DNA from: Nilaparvata lugens
Lineage: Eukaryota; Arthropoda; Insecta; Hemiptera; Delphacidae
Assembly: GCF_014356525.2 (NCBI RefSeq)
Contig: NC_052518.1
Span: 101,304,767 to 101,368,766, forward strand
Length of the DNA stretch: 64,000 bases
Reading direction: 5' to 3'
A program made the translations under genes and the position numbers. This document shows positions 53,982-63,975 of this stretch, in pieces; position 1 is the first letter of the stretch; the number at the start of each line of letters is the position of its first letter. The notes under the pieces are model-generated. The model did no database searches. It worked only from the letters and a program-made list of their open reading frames with translations, and was not told the origin of the DNA.

Positions 53982-56096
53982 ACAGGGTGTTTCAGAAGTA
54001 GTGTCGAGAATTTTAGGGTATTGTACCTGGATGCTAGGAGACTACAAATGTCATATTTGAAGTGTCCAAAACTCAGCGGTTATCCTTATAGCTGCCATTT
54101 TGTTTTTTTCACTTAAAAATTTTTATCTCAAGAACGAAATGTTGTATTGATCTGAAATTTGGCATGAATATTTATGCTATAAAGACTCAACTATAAAAAA
54201 TAAAAAAAAATTTTTTCGTTGAAGTTTTTCAAAATGGCGGCCATTTTAAATTTTTGATGGCGAATATCTCGAAAACCGTCCATTTTACAGAAAATTTACA
54301 AGAGACAAAAAAGTTGGAAAATTTTTTCACAATTTCAATGATACCTAATTTATTAAGATTGGTCAAAGAATAACAGAGAAATTAATTTTTTTCGTACTGC
54401 ATGCATGACCACTTTTCACCATTTAAAGATCAATATTAATTTTTTAATTCCAGATGTATTTAAGATGAAGCTTTGAAACTCGGTATGGCTCCATATGGGC
54501 AAACAGATGATTTTACAATGGTTTTCAGATGATAATGTTTGTCTTGTAAAAGTATTGTTGTTTCATTAAAAGTAAAGAACCAGATGTAGTGCTTCCTATT
54601 TCTTAGTCTCACGTTTCCTAGGTCTTATTTCTATCTTAAATTTCCAGTTTCAATATTTTCTTACGTTGCTTCTACACAAATATTTAATTATTGTAATGGA
54701 ATTTAGTTCGCTGGAGTACACCGATATTCACTTCATGTATGGAGCAGCTCTTGGCAATGCGACCGAAGCAAGAAGAATGTATGCAGCTGCATTTCCAAAC
54801 CGCCGTCTCCCTTCCGACAAGGTGTTCACAAGAACTCACAATCGGCTGAGAGAAGTTGGTTCATTTGAACGGAACAGGGTAATTGCTGGTAGGCCTCGAG
54901 CAGTTCGAAATGTTGCTTTTGAAGAGGAAGTATTGCAGAAATTCGATTTCAATCCTAGAACGAGTACGAGAGCAGTTGCAAAGCAAATCAATTCAAGTGC
55001 TTCTTCTGTGTGGCGTGTACTAAACAAGGAAAGACTTCACCCCTTCCGCTTTCAAAATGTTCACTCATTGGTTGAACGCGACTATGAGCCAAGAGTAAAC
55101 TGTGCCCGTTGGTTTCTTCAGCAAGACATTATCCAACCAAATTTTCTAGAAAATGTGTTATTTACTGATGAGTCCAGCTTTACAAGAGAAGGAATCTTCA
55201 ACTCTCGCAACAGTCACGTCTGGGCCTTAGACAATCCTCATGAGGTCAAAGTGCGTGGTTATCAGCATAGATTTTCGCTGAATGTTTGGACGGGTATCTT
55301 AGGTAATCGCGTGATTGGACCATACATTCTTCCTAATCGTCTGAATTCTCCCACGTACATTACTTTTTTAAGAGACATACTACCAGAACTTTTGGAAGAT
55401 GAGCCTCTTGCAAACAGATATAATATTTGATTTCAACATGATGGTGCCCCTGCTCATTTCGGAAATGTTGTTACGGACTTTCTGAACATGACCTATCGTC
55501 AGCGGTGGATTGGGCGGGGTGGACCAGTACCGTGGCCCGCACGTTCACCTGACCTCAACCCTTTAGATTTTTTTTCTGGGGCCATATGAAAGACCTTGTT
55601 TACAGCACGCCAGTAGAAAACGAAGAAGACGTTGTGGCAAGAGTGGTTGCTGCAGCAGGTGCCATTCAAGATGATGAAAATGCTTTTATAGCAGTTCGAC
55701 GGTCCATGATTGAAAGGTGCAGACTGTGTAATCAAGTTGAAGGACGGCATTTTGAGCAATTGCTGCATTAGTATCAGTGAACCGATTTGAGTGAAATTAA
55801 TATTTTTCAATGTAAAATAAAATTTGGAGGAAAGTTATTCTTGTATATTTCTGTAATAAGAACGGTTTTCATGAAATTATAAAAAAAATTAATATTGATC
55901 TTTAAATGGTGAAAAGTGGTCATGCATGCAGTACGAAAAAAATTAATTTCTCTGTTATTCTTCGACCAATCTTAATAAATTAGGTATCATTGGAATTGTG
56001 AAAAAATTTGCTAACTTTTTTGTCTCTTGTAAATTTTCTGTAAAATGGACGGTTTTCGAGATATTCGCCATCAAAAATTTAAAATGGCCGCCATTT
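53982..56096 (+). mobile_element. Mariner-superfamily transposon with long inverted repeats
   Basis: It begins ACAGGGTGTTTCAGAAGTAG after a TA and carries a ~2-kb body. Left-arm sequences (AAAATGGCGGCCATTTTAAA, CGAAAACCGTCCATTTTACA, CATGCATGACCACTTTTCAC) recur inverted at 55880-56096. The right arm stops at GGCCGCCATTTG, where a LINE tail begins, so the last ~240 bp of the right terminus are missing. It is inserted in a TA microsatellite. Confidence 0.88.
54696..55771 (+). pseudogene. Mariner-type transposase, one nonsense and one frameshift
   Basis: The N-terminus (MEFSSLEYTDIHFMYGAALG, then NATEARRMYAAAFPNRRLPS) is a DUF4817-type helix-turn-helix. A second HTH follows (STRAVAKQINSSASSVWRVL). 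The DDE/D core has VLFTDESSFTREGIFNSRNS (first Asp), FQHDGAPAHF (second Asp) and WPARSPDLNPLDF (third Asp). The last two are separated by 36 residues. A TGA at 55428-55430, just before FQHDG where a Trp is usual, truncates it. A one-base change in the T-run at 55567-55577 shifts frame before GHMKDLVYSTP. The reading then runs to a TAG near 55771. All three catalytic Asp codons survive, so decay is recent. Confidence 0.9.
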
Positions 56097-56300
56097 GTGT
56101 AGATGCGTAACAATATTATCTTTAGTTATTACAAATTGCTCTTTTCGTATCATATACAGTTCAATAATTATTTTCTTAGTCTATATTATGTAAATTCATC
56201 TATAATTTTGCTGTATTGTAAGCTATTTTATATAAGTGTATAAGTCAGTATATATTGTAATCTACATAAATAAAGTACTCAATCAATCAATCAATATCTC
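56097..56300 (+). mobile_element. LINE 3' tail ending in (AATC)n
   Basis: It has the same UTR as 43930-44094 (TTATTACAAATTGCTC, TATACAGTTCAATAATTATT, AATTTTGCTGTATTGTAAGC), and ends AAGTACTCAATCAATCAATC. Confidence 0.8.
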
Positions 56301-56309
56301 TCTCTCTTT

Positions 56310-56470
56310 CTCTCTCTTTCGTCGCTTGTCGTGAATGGAATAAACTTCCCAACTCTATTAGATGCATTGAGAGCCGAGCGGGCTTTATCCTGTCTTTGGA
56401 AAAATATCTTATAGAGCAAATGACTGAGTCTGTCCAACCCTAGAGCACTAGATGACAAATGCTCTATTCT
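56310..56470 (+). mobile_element. LINE RT C-terminal fragment
   Basis: The plus strand reads EWNKLPNSIRCIESRAGFIL, then SLEKYLIEQMTESVQP and a stop. This is the W-N-x-L-P...F-x-x-x-L ending of CR1-type RTs. A related end (QMTETVQP) lies at 52880-52905. Confidence 0.7.
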
Positions 56471-56684
56471 CCCTCCCTTTCCATTCATTCATCCATTTTC
56501 TACATCTTTTAATATCCCATCTCCATTTTACATAATGCATCCTCTCATCTCAAAATTTCCTGTTCTCTAGTATTGTATATCGTCAATATTACTCAATTTC
56601 TAAAATTTTAATTAATTTCCACCCGCCAATTAATTTTTTATAAAAATTTGTTATTCAATCATTGAAAAATGTATTTTTGACCGA
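56471..56684. other. Dpr intron, nothing recognised
   Basis: AT-rich sequence without visible structure. Confidence 0.4.
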
Positions 56685-57033
56685 ACGAAGTGAGGTCAAA
56701 GATTCAAGTCGACGGTTTGGCATTTCTCTAAATGTTTATATGTTTATATGTTGCGCATTTACGGCGAAACGCGGTAATAGATTTTCATGAAATTTGACAG
56801 GTATGTTCCTTTTTAAATTGCGCGTCGACGTATATACAAGGTTTTTGGAAATTTTGCATTTCAAGGATAATATAAAAGGAAAAAGGAGCCTCCTTCATAC
56901 GCCAATATTAGAGTAAAAATCAGACTATAGAATTATTCATAATAAATCAGCTGACAAGTGATTACACAGATGTGTGGAGAAGCCAGTCTATTAATGTATT
57001 TGTATAAAGTCTATAGTTTCAATCAAAGACATT
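56685..57033 (+). repeat. T-type repeat (GACCGAACGAAGTGAGGTC)
   Basis: TTGACCGAACGAAGTGAGGT, GTCGACGGTTTGGCATTTCT and TTACGGCGAAACGCGGTAAT, then AAAAGGAGCCTCCTTCATAC. A ~400-bp copy with precise ends is at 61522-61920. Here the matching sequence resumes at 57590-57636 after an insertion that includes the foldback at 57034-57258. Confidence 0.8.
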
Positions 57034-57258
57034 AAAGAGGTATGCATCTTTAAGCTGGGTTTACACCAACGTTATTAACAAAATGTTAATAACTTAATCC
57101 TCATAGATTTTATAAGATTGAACGGAAGTTGACAAACACATATGTTCATCATGTGTATGATAAGTTATGTTCAATCTAATTTAATCTATAAGGATTAAGT
57201 TATAACCATTTTGTTAATAACTTTGGTGTAATCCCAGCTTAAAGATGCATACCTCTTT
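57034..57258. mobile_element. Foldback MITE, AAGCTGGGTTTACACCAACG arms
   Basis: AAAGAGGTATGCATCTTTAA, GCTGGGTTTACACCAACGTT and ATTAACAAAATGTTAATAAC are mirrored by ...GGTGTAATCCCAGC and TTAAAGATGCATACCTCTTT. The arms are ~100 bp. A third, partial right arm follows at 57258-57310. Confidence 0.85.
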
Positions 57259-57689
57259 GAGGTATTGAGTTATTAACATTTTTTTAATAAATTTGGTGTA
57301 ATCGCAGCTTTAAGGTCTTTGGTTTCAATATTTTGTTTTGCAGTCATGGTATTATTATGCGTGCTCATCAGTATCAATATTCTCACATTCGAAAAAAACT
57401 AATTTAATAGGTGAATAAAAATAAACAAATTAACTAAAAAATGCTGAAGAAATTATACTATTTTTGATTCTAAAAAATTAATTTTCATCAGATAGAAAGA
57501 TCATCACGGAACTGGAAGAATTATATCATATGGAATACAAATTCAAACGTGAACTGAGTTTGTTAACATTTAAAACAGTTGACATCTGGTACTTGTGGAT
57601 GAGAATACTACGTGAGGTCTACTGTTCACAGAACTACTAGTTTTATGGATAAAATACAATTATTGATTATTCTAAACAAGTATGAACAG

Positions 57690-57803
57690 TTGATATTACA
57701 CCAGATATAACGGTATCAGCTATCCTCTATAGAAGGCAGTGTGCAAGGCAGAGAATCGGCTACGCTGTTCTCCTAGCTTACTCCACTACCATTATAACGT
57801 GGA
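57690..57803. mobile_element. Partial M1 MITE (right half)
   Basis: GAACAGTTGATATTACACCA, CGGTATCAGCTATCCTCTAT, GAGAATCGGCTACGCTG and CCATTATAACGTGGA. Confidence 0.75.
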
Positions 57804-58109
57804 GTTATAAGTTCTCAAATTTATGCCAGTTTCCGATTGTTTCGGAACTTATGGGACAATCAATGACACAAATCACCTCAGATGGGTCATAAGTTCTGCA
57901 ACTAATTTGGGTCACAAGCTGAGTGTCACAAGTTAGGGCATTAATGTCAAAAGTCTGTCATGAGTAATGGATCTTGGACGGGTAGTCACTAATTACTATG
58001 GATTTGCTAGGATTAAAATGAATTTATGGATCAGAGGATTAATACTGATGAATTTCCTTAGAGATTAGCGATCAGTTTTTGATTGCTGAAATTGATGCAT
58101 CTTATCTAC

Positions 58110-58520
58110 TTTCTTCTATCTTCTCCCTCTCCTTCTCCTCCTTCTTCTACTTTTTCAATGATTTTTTCTTCTTCTCCTTCTTCCTTTTCTTCCTCTTTTC
58201 TTCTTCTTCTTCTTCTTCTTCTTCTTCTTCTTCTTCTTCTTCTTCGTCTTCTTCTTCTTCTTCTTTCTTCTTCTTCTTTCTTCTTCTTCTTCTTCTTCTT
58301 CTTCTTCTTCTTCTTCTTCTTCTTCTTCTTCTTCTTCTTCTTCTTCTTCTTCTTCTTCTTCTTCTTCTTCTTCTTCTTCTTCTTCTTCTTCTTCTTCTTC
58401 TCCTGTTGTCTTCTTTCTCTGCTACTTTTTCTTTTTCTTCTTCTCCTCCTTTTTCCCCCTCCCCATCAACTCCTGCCCTCTTCTTCTTCCTCCCCTTCTC
58501 ATCCCCTTCTACTTCTTATT
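58110..58520 (+). repeat. (TTC)n triplet tract
   Basis: About 400 bp of TTC repeats, nearly pure from 58200 to 58400, with CTC-rich edges. Overlapping poly-Ser, poly-Leu and poly-Phe frames are artefacts. Confidence 0.97.
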
Positions 58521-58548
58521 CTTCTAAAACAGAGGGTTTAAGAACAGG

Positions 58549-59006
58549 GTGACAAAGAAATCTGTATTTCACAAGCTATTACAAGAAAATGTTTTGATTC
58601 ATTTTAGAAAGAGAAGTTTTGCATCCATTTCCAATTTCCAGCGGACTAGTTTCATGCAGTTGACTTTAGTCCATGATGGTGATTTTATGTCCTCTACACT
58701 TTATAAATGTTTTGTCCAATTTTCTGAGCAAACAAGTGAGAGAATAGAATTTGAATCTAGAGTGATTGGAAACTTAATAATTAATTGAATATCAAAATCA
58801 ATACTCTCACCAGCGGGCAAAAAGTTATCTTTTTGCTGGTGATGCCTAGAAATGTTATAATTAGTTTTTCTTCTCTCATGTATATGCATGTATGTGTAAT
58901 TGTATTATATACATTTTATTTTTATTCTTGCTCGTGTACGTAAGTGTTTGAGTAAATCATTGTTTGTTTTCTTTTTGGCAATAAAATGATTTGATTTGAT
59001 TTGATT
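58549..59006 (+). mobile_element. LINE 3' UTR with (GATTT)n tail
   Basis: It ends GGCAATAAAATGATTTGATT, a poly(A)-like signal and pentanucleotide tail like that at 581-603. A small inverted pair (CACCAGCGGGCAAAAAG/CTTTTTGCTGGTG, 58809-58840) lies in the UTR. The open frame at 58549-58788 shows no recognised RT motif. Confidence 0.65.
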
Positions 59007-59439
59007 ACTGTCACAAAGCACTTAAAATCATTGTACCTAGAATGTTTAATTCCCCCCCAAAAAAACTAAATAAATGCTTATTTCCCAAAAAAAAACAAAA
59101 AAAACTAGAACTACTAAGAATACAATGTGTATTGCAGAATAGAATGTTACTGTTACAATAGAGAAATGACAGCATAAGTAGGTATCCCATCCCATGGACG
59201 CTCATGTTTCAAATTTCAACCCCAAAGAATAAGACTTTGATATTGTCAATACCACTTTTATTTATTCGAAAATTAATTCATATTTCAGTACCAGGCTTCA
59301 TGGTAAAACCTACCACATCTTCAGCTGAACTAATAAGTTTGTTGTTGTTGGAGGAACAGGAAATTTAACAACACAACATCTCATACCATACAATCAAATT
59401 ATTAATTTCAAGCCCATTTTTGTCAACTGAAGCTGATTA

Positions 59440-59548
59440 CTGTCGTCTACTGTCTATTATTTTAGGGGTGATAGTGTCTATTTATTGGGGTGAGAGTGTA
59501 AGAACGGCACAGTATGAGAGACTACTAGCGTCACATAGCTTCAACTAC
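59440..59548 (+). mobile_element. Fragment of the 2716-2993 MITE family
   Basis: GCTGATTACTGTCGTCTACT, GAGTGTAAGAACGGCACAGT and GAGAGACTACTAGCGTCACA match the interior of that element. Confidence 0.7.
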
Positions 59549-59916
59549 TATAGTGAGGTCCACGTTATAATGGCAGATGTTGATTAGCAATGGTACTGCT
59601 ATCCTTGTCTATCATTCAACAAAGCGGTTAGTGCTATCTCTTTCTCGCTTTGTTCTGTTGCAAGATCGTCTATTAATAATGTAGAATTAATAATTAATTA
59701 ACAAAATATTTAATCTTTATGATGGAAATTCATTGTAAGATACAATTTCTTGCTTAATAAAATATAATTGATTATTTGAAACGAGAATGAACTGTTAATA
59801 TTACATCAATAAACCTGTATCAGCTACCGTCTATAGAAGGCATTGACAAGACAGAGAATCGGCAACGTTTTTCTCTTATCTTTCTTCACTGCCATTATAA
59901 CGTGGACCTCACTATA
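59549..59916. mobile_element. M1 MITE, complete copy
   Basis: TATAGTGAGGTCCACGTTAT and ATAACGTGGACCTCACTATA are perfect inverted ends of at least 20 bp. The subterminal GGCAGATG/CACTGCC regions differ. TA at each end fits a mariner-type target. The 368-bp interior is AT-rich with no coding capacity. I use this copy as the reference for the family. Confidence 0.9.
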
Positions 59917-60175
59917 GGAATATCTTGAATGAAAACTTAGTTTCTCAGATCAGTTTATCAGAGATTGACAATGGTGTAATAACCGAAACCGGTCTTTCTA
60001 AGTATCAATAAATCTTGTGGTTTTTGACAATTTCTTAGTCTTTTTCATTCAATATGAATAATTACCACAATATCAACTTCTCAACTACACAAAAAATAGA
60101 AATATTTGGTTGAGTTTTACAATAAAGCTTGTAACATGGGATATCTTCTCATGCTATCTTTTCTCTATCATTTTC

Positions 60176-61032
60176 ACTTTCCTTGCCCTATTACCATAGG
60201 TAAGGGAAGTATTGCTTTCCAAAAAAATTTAAGGTACCCTAATTTCATGTTTTCTATTAGTTTCAAGGTCCCCTGAGTCCAAAAACATAATTTTTGGGTG
60301 TTGGTCTGTGTGTGTGTGTCTATGAACACGATAACTCCATTCCTAATTAACCGATTGACTTGAAATTCTAAACTTAAGGTCCTTATACCATGAGGATCCG
60401 ACAATAAGAAATTCAATAAAATTAAAGTCAAAATGGCGGATAATGGCTAAAAAACCATGTTTTTCACAGTTTTCTCGAAAACGGCTCCAACAATTTTCTT
60501 AAAACTTATACTCTAGATAGCTATTTATAAGCCCTATCAACTGACATGAGTCTCATTTCTGGGAAAATTGCAGGAGCTCCATAATATTCCTGAGAAGAAT
60601 GAATTTTTGTTAAATTTCTATCACGATTTTCTCAAAAATGACTTGACCGATTTTTTTTTCAAATTCATATCCTGTATAGTTATATATCAGCTCTATTAAC
60701 TGGCATAAGTCTCCTCCCTGGGAAACTAACAGTCCACCCCATCCCTGAGAAATTTACTTTGTAACCTCCTTCTCGTGCATGAGGTAGGTAGGTAGAGCAG
60801 TTTATTCAAAAGAACACATGTCGATATTTCATTTGTAGAACAGCTGTTTTGACAATTTTTAAAAAATCCTCAAATTTCATAATTCAAACAAAGGAAAATG
60901 TACTCTGAAAACAATAACAATAGTATAATCGTAGTTTTAATAAAATTATTTAGCCGCCAATCGGCATAATGTTATTCCCCTAGATTATCCTCGTTTAAGA
61001 ATGAGGTTTATAGATCAATGAGCAAGGAAAGT
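60176..61032 (-). mobile_element. Element A, complete copy in reverse
   Basis: It starts ACTTTCCTTGCCCTATTACC and ends ATGAGCAAGGAAAGT, the reverse of 49080-49992. Its end lies 41 bp from the donor of the Dpr exon at 61074. Confidence 0.87.
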
Positions 61033-61073
61033 TGTTGTACCACACCAGATTTTTTCTAATAATTGATACTGAC

Positions 61074-61191
61074 CTGTACCAGTATATGAAGGAAGGTGGC
61101 TCAATAGTCTCAACCACTAGACAGGTCAGGTTGATATGACTTCCTCGTTTCACATATAACTCTCCGCTACCAAGGATATGTGCACGTGATA
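61074..61191 (-). CDS. Dpr-family exon: first half of the second Ig domain
   Basis: On the minus strand the acceptor CTATTTTTTCAG ends at 61192 and the donor CAG|GTCAGT follows 61074. The first two bases complete a codon from an upstream exon. It then reads SRAHILGSGELYVKRGSHIN, LTCLVVETIEPPSFIYWY(R). A-x-I-L-G starts the second Ig domain of Dpr proteins. G-S-x-I-N-L-T-C is the B strand with its disulfide Cys, and I-Y-W-Y is the C strand with the core Trp. The next exon (51698-51526) supplies the F-strand Cys. NLT is a glycosylation site. The first Ig domain and signal peptide must lie beyond 64000. Confidence 0.95.
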
Positions 61192-61204
61192 CTGAAAAAA
61201 TAGA

Positions 61205-61345
61205 GAAAAGAATACTGTTATTAGTAGTTCTAATACTTATACTAATACTAATATTAATACTAATTACTTTATGAGTAATTTATGGATTGGACTGCTTCAA
61301 GGAACAGTTTTATCACCCCTTCTTTTTCTTCTGCATTGTACGTAA
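61205..61345 (+). mobile_element. LINE RT fragment, motif B, left part of a split element
   Basis: After an AATACTAATACTA low-complexity stretch comes GLLQGTVLSPLLFLLHCT, then a stop. The next RT motif of the same type (FADETAI) resumes at ~62442 after about 1.1 kb of inserted repeats. Confidence 0.75.
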
Positions 61346-61444
61346 ATCTTCTACTCGAGTTCTACTCGAGCAGCCATAGTGATCGGATGTCTTTATCTCT
61401 TTATCTCCAATGATCACCCCAGACTCAGTCTCAATAATGAGAGA

Positions 61445-62437
61445 ATATTTAATGAAAATACTAAGAAATTGTCAAAAACCACAGATTTATTGATACTTAG
61501 AAAGACCGGTTTCGGTTATTATTGACCGAGCGAAGTGAGGTCTAAGATTCAAGTCGACGGTTTGGCATTTCTCTTAATGTTCAAATGTTTGAATGTTCAT
61601 ATGTTGCGCATTTACGGCGAAACGCGGTAATAGATTTTCATGAAATTTGACAGGTATGTTCCTTTTTAAATTGCGCATCGACGTATATACAAGGTTTTTG
61701 GAAATTTTGCATTTCAAGGATAATATAAAAGGAAAAAGGAGCCTTCTTTCATTCGCCAATATTAGAGTGAAAATCAGACTATAGAATTATTCATCATAAA
61801 TCAGCTGACAGATGTGTGGAGAAGCCAGTCTATTGCTGTATTTCCATAAGGTCTCTAGTTTCAATCAGGTACTTGTGGATGAGAATACTGTGTGAGGTCT
61901 ACTGTTCACAGAACTACTAGTTACACCATTGTCAATCTCTGATAAACTAAAACTAAATACAAGAGCAGCAGAGTTTATACTAGTAGGCGAGTACTGATAT
62001 TGGTCAAGGGCATGAACGCCTGCCATTGGCCCAGCTAGACAGTCTCCTCCCACTTAACGGTGTCACAAAATGGCGGCTTAAGCAACAGACTCGCCATGAT
62101 AGCAAAATTTACTTTCAGTACAAAATAAGATCCAAGAAAACAAGTTGAAGATAATAAAACAAATATGTGAATAGAAAAACTATTGACTAATGTATGCTTA
62201 CAAATTTTATGATAAAACTAAATTCTTAGTGTTGTATTGGTTGAAATTCTTGACCAATAGCAGTACTCGCCTACTAGTATAAATTCTGCTGCTCTTGTAT
62301 TTAGTTTTAATTTATTAGAGATTGAGAATGGTGTAACAACCGAAACTGGTCTTTCTAAAGTATCTGTGGGTTTTGTCAATTTCTTAGTATTTTTATTCAA
62401 TATGAATAATTACCACAATATCAACTACACAAAAAGT
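61445..62437. mobile_element. R-type foldback element, itself interrupted
   Basis: The left arm (61455-61521 plus 61921-62000: GACCGGTTTCGGTTATTA, CATTGTCAATCTCTGATAAA, AATACAAGAGCAGCAGAGTT, ACTAGTAGGCGAGTACTG) is mirrored at 62252-62395 (CAGTACTCGCCTACTAGT...ACCGAAACTGGTC). The central ~250 bp are unique and include AAAATGGCGGCTTAAGC. Confidence 0.8.
61522..61920 (+). mobile_element. T-type element inserted in the R-type arm
   Basis: It splits GGTTATTACACC of the R-type repeat. TTA is present on both sides (61519-61521, 61921-61923), a 3-bp duplication. The element runs from TTGACCGAGCGAAGTGAGGT to CACAGAACTACTAG. No terminal inverted repeat is visible. The other copy starts at 56685. Confidence 0.85.
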
Positions 62438-62441
62438 GAAT

Positions 62442-62570
62442 GTGAGAATAGTATCTTTTGCTGATGAAACAGCCATCATTTTTTCTCGTATGAGAGTTGG
62501 ACCGATGTATTTAAGATTGCCAAGAATGAAATAATACTGTATAATCGAAAAATGGTTGGACTCAAATACC
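62442..62570 (+). mobile_element. LINE RT fragment, motif C, right part of a split element
   Basis: It reads VRIVSFADETAIIFS, then with a frame change SWTDVFKIAKNEI and KMVGLK. FADETAI is the catalytic FADD box with the second Asp changed to Glu. Confidence 0.7.
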
Positions 62571-62573
62571 CTT

Positions 62574-62676
62574 TTGGTATCAGCTATCCTCTATAGAAGG
62601 GCAGTGGCAAGGCAGAGAATCGGCAATGCTGCTCCTAAACCTTTTCCTACTGTCATAATAACGTGGACCTCACTAT
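62574..62676. mobile_element. Partial M1 MITE (right half)
   Basis: GGTATCAGCTATCCTCTATA, GAGAATCGGCAATGCTG and ATAACGTGGACCTCACTATA. Confidence 0.8.
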
Positions 62677-62682
62677 AGTAAG

Positions 62683-63021
62683 TACAGTGAGGATCACGTT
62701 ATATTAGCAGTGGAGAAAAACGTTGCCGAACCTCTGTCTTGTCAATGCCTTCTATAAACGGTAGCAGATACAGGTTTATTGATGTAATATTAACTGTTCA
62801 TTCTCGTTGAAAATAATCGATTATATTTTATCAAGCAATAATTAATAGTTTTTTAATAATTTTATAATGAATTTAGATTATTTATTAATTCTACATTGTT
62901 AAAAGACGATCTGTGAGCAAAGCGAGAAAGAGATAGTGCTATCTGCTTTGTTGAATGAAAGACAAGGATTGCAATACCATCGCTAATCAAACACTGTCAT
63001 TATAACGTGGACCTCATTATA
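62683..63021. mobile_element. M1 MITE, complete copy
   Basis: TACAGTGAGGATCACGTTAT to ATAACGTGGACCTCATTATA. The internal order is reversed relative to the copy at 59549-59916 (GTTGCCGA and TCTATAAACGGTAGC come first). It starts 6 bp after the previous partial copy ends. Confidence 0.85.
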
Positions 63022-63114
63022 GTATTTTATGAGAGAAGATGGCATAAGAAGAAATCTCATTGTATCTCCTTTATCTTCATCTCCTTCTCTTCCTCTACTT
63101 TTTCTGTCATCTTC

Positions 63115-63232
63115 TGCCTTATACATAATAATTATTGAATTATTATTTTAGTTCATATTATGTAAATTCATCTAATACTCTTCTGTATTGTATATATTGT
63201 AATCCACAAAAATGATGTAATCAATCAAGTCT
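63115..63232 (+). mobile_element. LINE 3' tail, short copy
   Basis: TTATACATAATAATTATTGA, ATTATGTAAATTCATCTAAT and ATGATGTAATCAATCAAG resemble the (AATC)-tailed UTR at 56105-56295. Confidence 0.6.
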
Positions 63233-63490
63233 TCTTCTTCTTCTTCTTCTTCTTCTTCTCCTCCTCCTTCTTCTTCTTCTTCTTCTTCTTCTTCTCTTCT
63301 TCTTCTTCTTCTTCTTCTTCATCTTCTTCTTCTTCTTCTTCTTCTTCTTCTTCTTCTTCTTCTTCTTCTTCTTCTTCTTCTTCTTCTTCTTCTTCTTCTT
63401 CTTCTTCTTCTTCTTCTTCTTCTTTTTCTTCTTCTTCTCCTTCTGTCATCAGTATCCTACATCTTTTTTCTTCTTCTCCTTCCTCTTTGT
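63225..63490 (+). repeat. (TTC)n triplet tract
   Basis: About 260 bp of TTC repeats begin directly at the LINE tail. The poly-Glu/Lys minus-strand frame is an artefact. Confidence 0.97.
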
Positions 63491-63757
63491 TGTCTTCTTC
63501 TCCTTCACAATCCTATTCTTGTTTTGATTGGACAAAAAATTCTCAATATCCGATAAAATGTTTGCAGAAATATCGATATAATATTGAAAACGATAAAATT
63601 ATCGATAATATCGGAACATTCCTAAACAGAGGGATGATCAATGAGTGATTTTGAATGAATATAGATATTCTCGTTTTTAAATAACTGATTAAATATCAAT
63701 ATTATCAAATATGAAAAAGATATTGATACTGTTCTATGTCTAGATCAGTGTAGGGAT

Positions 63758-63975
63758 GTTAAGATATTATCGATATGTTTGATACATATCCCTGATATTA
63801 TATTGATGTTTCAGTTCAAATAATATCAGTGAAGGGCTGTAAATAAGACAAACACAGGTTCAAACACATGTTAAGATATTATCGATATGTTTGATAAATA
63901 TCTCTGATATTATATTGATATTTCAGTTCAAATAATATCAGTGAAGGGCTGTAAATAAGACAAACACAGGTTCAG
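63758..63975 (+). repeat. Two tandem copies of a 112-bp unit
   Basis: The unit runs from GTTAAGATATTATCGATATG through CAGTTCAAATAATATCAGTG to AAACACAGGTTCA. It starts at 63758 and again at 63870, with very few differences. Upstream 63540-63620 also has ATCGATAATATCGG palindromic motifs. Confidence 0.9.

Noticed and set aside
58079..58552. Long open frames rich in Ser, Leu or Phe
   Set aside because: They are translations of a (TTC)n tract in every frame; the same applies to poly-Pro/Arg at 52366-52854 and poly-Glu at 63225-63449.
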